Below, piece by piece: positions 60,773-64,000 of a stretch of DNA of 64,000 nt. The stretch is from Cymbomonas tetramitiformis (lineage: Eukaryota > Chlorophyta > Pyramimonadophyceae > Pyramimonadales > Pyramimonadaceae), in contig LGRX02028782.1 of NCBI GenBank assembly GCA_001247695.2, positions 1 through 64,000 on the forward strand, in the 5' to 3' direction. Under the pieces are notes generated by a model. The model saw nothing but the letters and a program-made list of their open reading frames with translations, was not told where the DNA came from and made no database searches. Position numbers and translations under genes: made by a program. Each line of letters begins with the position of its first letter. Position 1 is the stretch's first letter.

Positions 60773-63388
60773 TACGCCCCCCCCTCTCCCGGGGGTCGCT
60801 TCTACTTCGACGGAGCATGCCGCTTTAATGCTTCAGCAGAACTGAGGCAAGCCTCTTTCGGAGTAGTATTCTGCTCAAATCTTGGACACCCTGAGACTCA
60901 GGATTTTGGACGCCTTGGGGGGAAAGCAAACAATTTCGCAGAATTCGTGAGTGCTGTCATTGCAATTCAAAGAGCCGTGGAATGGAATATGACATCGGCA
61001 GAAATTGTTGGGGATTCAGAACTGGTAATCTCGGCCTTCTCGGGTGCTCGGAAAATCGTTTCAAAAGATCTCGAGGCTCTTCTTATCATAGGCAGAACAC
61101 ACATGGCATTGCGCCCGGATTGTGCCTTCGTCTTTAAGCATGTAAAGCGGGAATACAATAAACTTGCAGACAGCCTAGCAAATTTCGCTCTGGATTCAGG
61201 TTTACCCGCTACGACGGAATTGAAGGACCCCCTGCATTTCGTAACCTCGGAAGTCGCAGCCTTCGGCAGTGTGCGTTCTGTCTTGAAGCTTAACGGGATG
61301 CCAACCCCACGAGAGGCTATTGGCCCGAACAAATCAGCTCCGAATGTCTTGGACGCCCTGTGCGGACGTGTAGTTCCAGATCCGTTTTCTGCCCCAGCCA
61401 GAGACCCTAGTAAATTCAGGGTTGGGACTATCCACGAGTGCTCTCATTTCTGGGAAACAATTTCAACGCAATCTGAGATGGGATCGCTGGTCAGAAAATG
61501 GGCACGGGAGGGAGTCTCGATTTCGGATTTCTTCCAGCATTTCTCAGGTAAATTTGAACGTACTCATTACGACTCCCCAACGCCCCCGAGGGCACATTTT
61601 TCCAACCACGCAATCCCTGACCATCTGGTACCTTGGACCTCGAACAAAATCCAGGATGAGCTCAGATGGGGAGCTGTGAGAATTTGGGGGCGGGAAGGAG
61701 AGTGCTCCCCCCCACATCTTGTGATGCCTGTCGGGATTGAGCCTAACAAACCGAGGAAGATTAACGATGCCCGTTTTCTCAATCTTTGGTGCAAGGACAT
61801 GCCTTTCATAATGGAGGGAGTTTCGATGATCCCACATATTTTGGAAACAGGGGACCCTGCATTTGTGATGGACCAAGCGAATGGATTTTTTCATGTTAAA
61901 ATTACGGCAGCTTCGCAGAAATTCGTGGGTTTCCTTTGGGACGGTGTTTATTACGTCTATACTGCCCTCAATTTTGGATGGAAACTGGCACCGTTTGTTT
62001 ACAGCGCATTTGCAGGGGAATTTGCAGGATTTATTCGGCGTCTGGGAATCCCATATCTTTATTACATCGATGATAACACGGGTGGCCCAGCCCCGGTTGG
62101 GACCTCTACTCTGTCAAAGCAAGACCGAGTTGCAATTTCGACATTTGTGGTGTCCTCGTGTATGACGGCCGCCGGCGGGTATTTCATTCACTTGGAAAAA
62201 ACACAATTCATCGCTTCTAGAACGTTCATCTGGCTTGGCATCGGCGTGGACCTCGCAGAGGGTGAGTTCTTTATCCCGGAAAGACAGTGGACAAAGTTTC
62301 TGAAATTGGTTGCTGACCTGAAAGCATCACCTGCAATTACAACCAGGGACCTCGAGAGAGTGGCTGGAAAATTGGTTTCTATGTCGGTGGCAGCGCCGGG
62401 TATTCTCATTGCGTGCAGAAAACTTTACTCCTTTCTGGGCCAAAGGGATAACTTCTCCAGATTCGGTCTTTACCTTAATGCGAAACAGGTGGCGACGTTT
62501 AAAGCCTTCCTTAAGCAGCTTGATCTTTTCCCACTGGTAACAACGTCCAAGTTCAGAATTCAAGCCCACTGCTCGATCCTCGTTGAAGCAAACGAGCCCC
62601 TCGATACTGTATCTGCCTCTATCAATGCAGGGAATTTCCACACCACACTCGTGCGGCATACCGATCTCAAGAACCTTTCTTCCACGGACCAGTCATTTCT
62701 TATTGCAGACATCCTCTTCGACATTCCCTTATGCAAGGTCCCGCAGCGCTGGGACCTGATCCTCGACAGAAATTTCTGGGATTGCCCAAGAGTGCTCTCG
62801 TCCAATTTGGGTAAAACAGTTTGCAAGGACCTGGCAAAACAACTCTACACCTTCGTTTCACATAACAACTTAGACCTGAAGATCGTCTCGTTCAAAAGAG
62901 CTCCAGATGGGTCGGTCATCATCCCCGACGAAGAATCACACTATTCGCTGCTCCCAAAATTCTCTCCCCTTCTCTCTCAGGAATTCGGTGCTCATCATTT
63001 CGACTGCTTCGCAACAACAGCTAATGTCCGAGGATCCCCCAGGATGAGATTGTGCTCTAGACTTCCGGAGACCGAAGCAGCTGGCATCAACATTTTCTCC
63101 TTCCCCCTGGCAGGGCTCAACTGCTACGCTAACCCGCCGTTTGCTTTGATGGGACCTTTTCTTACGTACCTTAGAGAGCAAAAGGCCACGGCCTCTGTCA
63201 TTGCCCCACAATGGGACGGGTTTCTCCCAGATGGGTTTTGGTGGACAGCTTACAACAGATGGTGTAAACAGAAACTCAGAATCGCCCGTCCTGGGGAGAC
63301 CTGTTTTCAACAAATCAAAAATGGGAAATGGATAGACGCAGGCCCGCTCCCTTGGGCAGTCTGGATTTTTAGATTTGATTTTTCTTGA
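60773..63388 (+). CDS. RNase H - reverse transcriptase - NPPF-domain polyprotein of a DIRS-like element
   Basis: An N-terminal plant-type RNase H keeps all four acidic residues (FYFDGAC at 60800-60820, NNFAEFVSAV, VGDSELVI, NKLADSLAN). RT follows with NDARFLNLW, VMDQANGFFHVKI and YLYYIDDNTGG (about 62050-62085), an intact YxDD. After RT, where DIRS elements usually have RNase H, the segment lacks its acidic residues. The C-terminal domain HHFDCFATTAN...LNCYANPPFALMGPFL (about 62990-63160) matches the methyltransferase-like domain of DIRS elements. The start is uncertain because a C8 run at 60777-60784 probably hides a frameshift; the frame is open from 60773. It is not interrupted internally, so it may be functional. 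Confidence 0.85.
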   Translation, partial: YAPPSPGGRFYFDGACRFNASAELRQASFGVVFCSNLGHPETQDFGRLGGKANNFAEFVSAVIAIQRAVEWNMTSAEIVGDSELVISAFSGARKIVSKDLEALLIIGRTHMALRPDCAFVFKHVKREYNKLADSLANFALDSGLPATTELKDPLHFVTSEVAAFGSVRSVLKLNGMPTPREAIGPNKSAPNVLDALCGRVVPDPFSAPARDPSKFRVGTIHECSHFWETISTQSEMGSLVRKWAREGVSISDFFQHFSGKFERTHYDSPTPPRAHFSNHAIPDHLVPWTSNKIQDELRWGAVRIWGREGECSPPHLVMPVGIEPNKPRKINDARFLNLWCKDMPFIMEGVSMIPHILETGDPAFVMDQANGFFHVKITAASQKFVGFLWDGVYYVYTALNFGWKLAPFVYSAFAGEFAGFIRRLGIPYLYYIDDNTGGPAPVGTSTLSKQDRVAISTFVVSSCMTAAGGYFIHLEKTQFIASRTFIWLGIGVDLAEGEFFIPERQWTKFLKLVADLKASPAITTRDLERVAGKLVSMSVAAPGILIACRKLYSFLGQRDNFSRFGLYLNAKQVATFKAFLKQLDLFPLVTTSKFRIQAHCSILVEANEPLDTVSASINAGNFHTTLVRHTDLKNLSSTDQSFLIADILFDIPLCKVPQRWDLILDRNFWDCPRVLSSNLGKTVCKDLAKQLYTFVSHNNLDLKIVSFKRAPDGSVIIPDEESHYSLLPKFSPLLSQEFGAHHFDCFATTANVRGSPRMRLCSRLPETEAAGINIFSFPLAGLNCYANPPFALMGPFLTYLREQKATASVIAPQWDGFLPDGFWWTAYNRWCKQKLRIARPGETCFQQIKNGKWIDAGPLPWAVWIFRFDFS

Positions 63389-63501
63389 CTTCACATCGTA
63401 ACTCGTTTGCTAACTTTCGTGATTTTATTTTACCCTAACTCTCTTGTCCTTCGTACCTGCCTTGGAAATTACCTTTTGCTTCGCTGTCAAATAAAGGTCG
63501 T

Positions 63502-64000
63502 ATGGACCCCTCGGGGACACGGCAGGGTGCTCGCAGGGGTCTGCTCAGGAAAACCCCTGATTGGGATGCTATTCAACGAAGAGCAGATCAGCTTCAAGAG
63601 GCCAGGGCGCGGGATGTCTATCAATCTGCGAAGCTCCGTAACCTGCGAACGTTGGGGGAATTCCTTGCATCCATGACCCCGCCCGAATCACTTGATTCTT
63701 GCAAAGCCCAGCACGTCTTCCTGTTCCTTGTCTATTTGGAACAATTGGGAAAAACAGTGATTCATTCTGCGACCTGTGCCCAAACTGGACGTTGTGACTG
63801 CCCGATCAGACAAGCATGGAGCTCGGTAAACTCGCTCATCGGCAGACTTTCCAGTTCCTTTCAAGATTTCGGGAGAGTTAATTTCGATAACCCGTGCAAC
63901 GGTAGGATTGTGAAAGTCTACGAGACCATGATCCGGAATGAACAACTGCAAGCAAGAATCACTCCGAATCAAGCATCTCCCCTTTTCAGCCATACAATTG
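63502..64000 (+). CDS. Tyrosine recombinase of the DIRS-like element, N-terminal part, cut by the window end
   Basis: Open from ATG 63502 to the last base (166 codons), so it is truncated only by the window. It begins MDPSGTRQGARRGLLRKTP. Then come helical segments (DVYQSAKLRNLRTLGEFLAS, AQHVFLFLVYLEQLGKT) and a Cys pair (TCAQTGRCDCP) of the type found in core-binding domains of DIRS/Ngaro/Kangaroo recombinases. The catalytic R-H-R-Y domain would lie beyond 64000. The identification rests on position after the RT-NPPF ORF and the core-binding pattern. Confidence 0.65.
   Translation, partial: MDPSGTRQGARRGLLRKTPDWDAIQRRADQLQEARARDVYQSAKLRNLRTLGEFLASMTPPESLDSCKAQHVFLFLVYLEQLGKTVIHSATCAQTGRCDCPIRQAWSSVNSLIGRLSSSFQDFGRVNFDNPCNGRIVKVYETMIRNEQLQARITPNQASPLFSHTI

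Larger units (their letters stand above)
56768..64000 (+). mobile_element. DIRS-like tyrosine-recombinase retrotransposon (3' end outside window)
   Basis: Co-oriented gag-like ORFs, a RING gene, RNase H-RT-NPPF polyprotein and tyrosine recombinase fit a DIRS-order element, which integrates by recombinase instead of a DDE integrase. The left boundary is uncertain (somewhere after 55649) because no split or inverted terminal repeat could be matched within the window. Confidence 0.75.

Overview
The window is eukaryotic and consists almost entirely of nested transposable elements. Genes carry spliceosomal GT...AG introns. Superfamilies present are MULE, CACTA (tnp2/DUF4218/DUF4216), a DUF7869-type gene, a Ty3-like LTR element, a DIRS-like tyrosine-recombinase element, and a Ulp1/RNase H retroelement without reverse transcriptase. 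I recognise no ordinary host gene. The mixture (cytosine-methyltransferase retroelement, CACTA with DUF4218/4216, plant-type RNase H) suggests a large, TE-rich algal or other protist genome, possibly green lineage. That placement is an inference. Several reading frames break at G/C or T runs, and there is a 190-base assembly gap.

Layout. (A) 1-9.97 kb: a MULE transposase followed by a nine-exon gene whose protein starts with the histone H3 tail (MARTKQTARK), has a ParB-like DGQHR motif and a methyltransferase-like region, and ends with two RNA polymerase II CTD heptads. Both genes are sprinkled with the perfect palindrome GACAATCGTATACGATTGTC, mostly in introns. (B) 9.97-15.4 kb: a hypothetical GC-rich reverse ORF set and a CACTA derivative with a PHD finger. 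(C) 15.47-34.43 kb: a divergent gene pair, a ParB-like/amino-methyltransferase gene (reverse) and the 5' part of a DUF7869 gene (forward). Each first intron holds an array of GTATCATT(AGCT or GGCC)AATGATAC palindromes. The methyltransferase gene is split in frame by a 13.3 kb Ty3-like element (17080-30416). That element is circularly permuted, has no visible integrase, and encodes a C5-cytosine methyltransferase plus a second methyltransferase. (D) 34.43-46.1 kb: a CACTA element with CCCTACAAAA ends inserted in exon 2 of the DUF7869 gene, with a further element (34878-39277) nested inside it. (E) 46.1-52.35 kb: the Ulp1/RNase H element. (F) 52.35-54.0 kb: the 3' part of the DUF7869 gene. (G) 54.1-55.65 kb: satellite, gap and duplicated repeats. 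(H) 56.8-64 kb: a DIRS-like element with gag-like ORFs, a RING protein, RNase H-RT-NPPF polyprotein and the start of a tyrosine recombinase.

Two themes stand out. First, four separate DNA elements each carry their own short palindromic word, repeated in introns and spacers, often as 56-68 bp tandem arrays. Second, several elements carry chromatin- or DNA-modifying functions: three or four methyltransferases, two ParB-like proteins, an H3-tail mimic, a CTD mimic, a PHD finger, a RING finger and a Ulp1 protease. The most striking candidate for an undescribed system is the transposon gene at 4155-9856.
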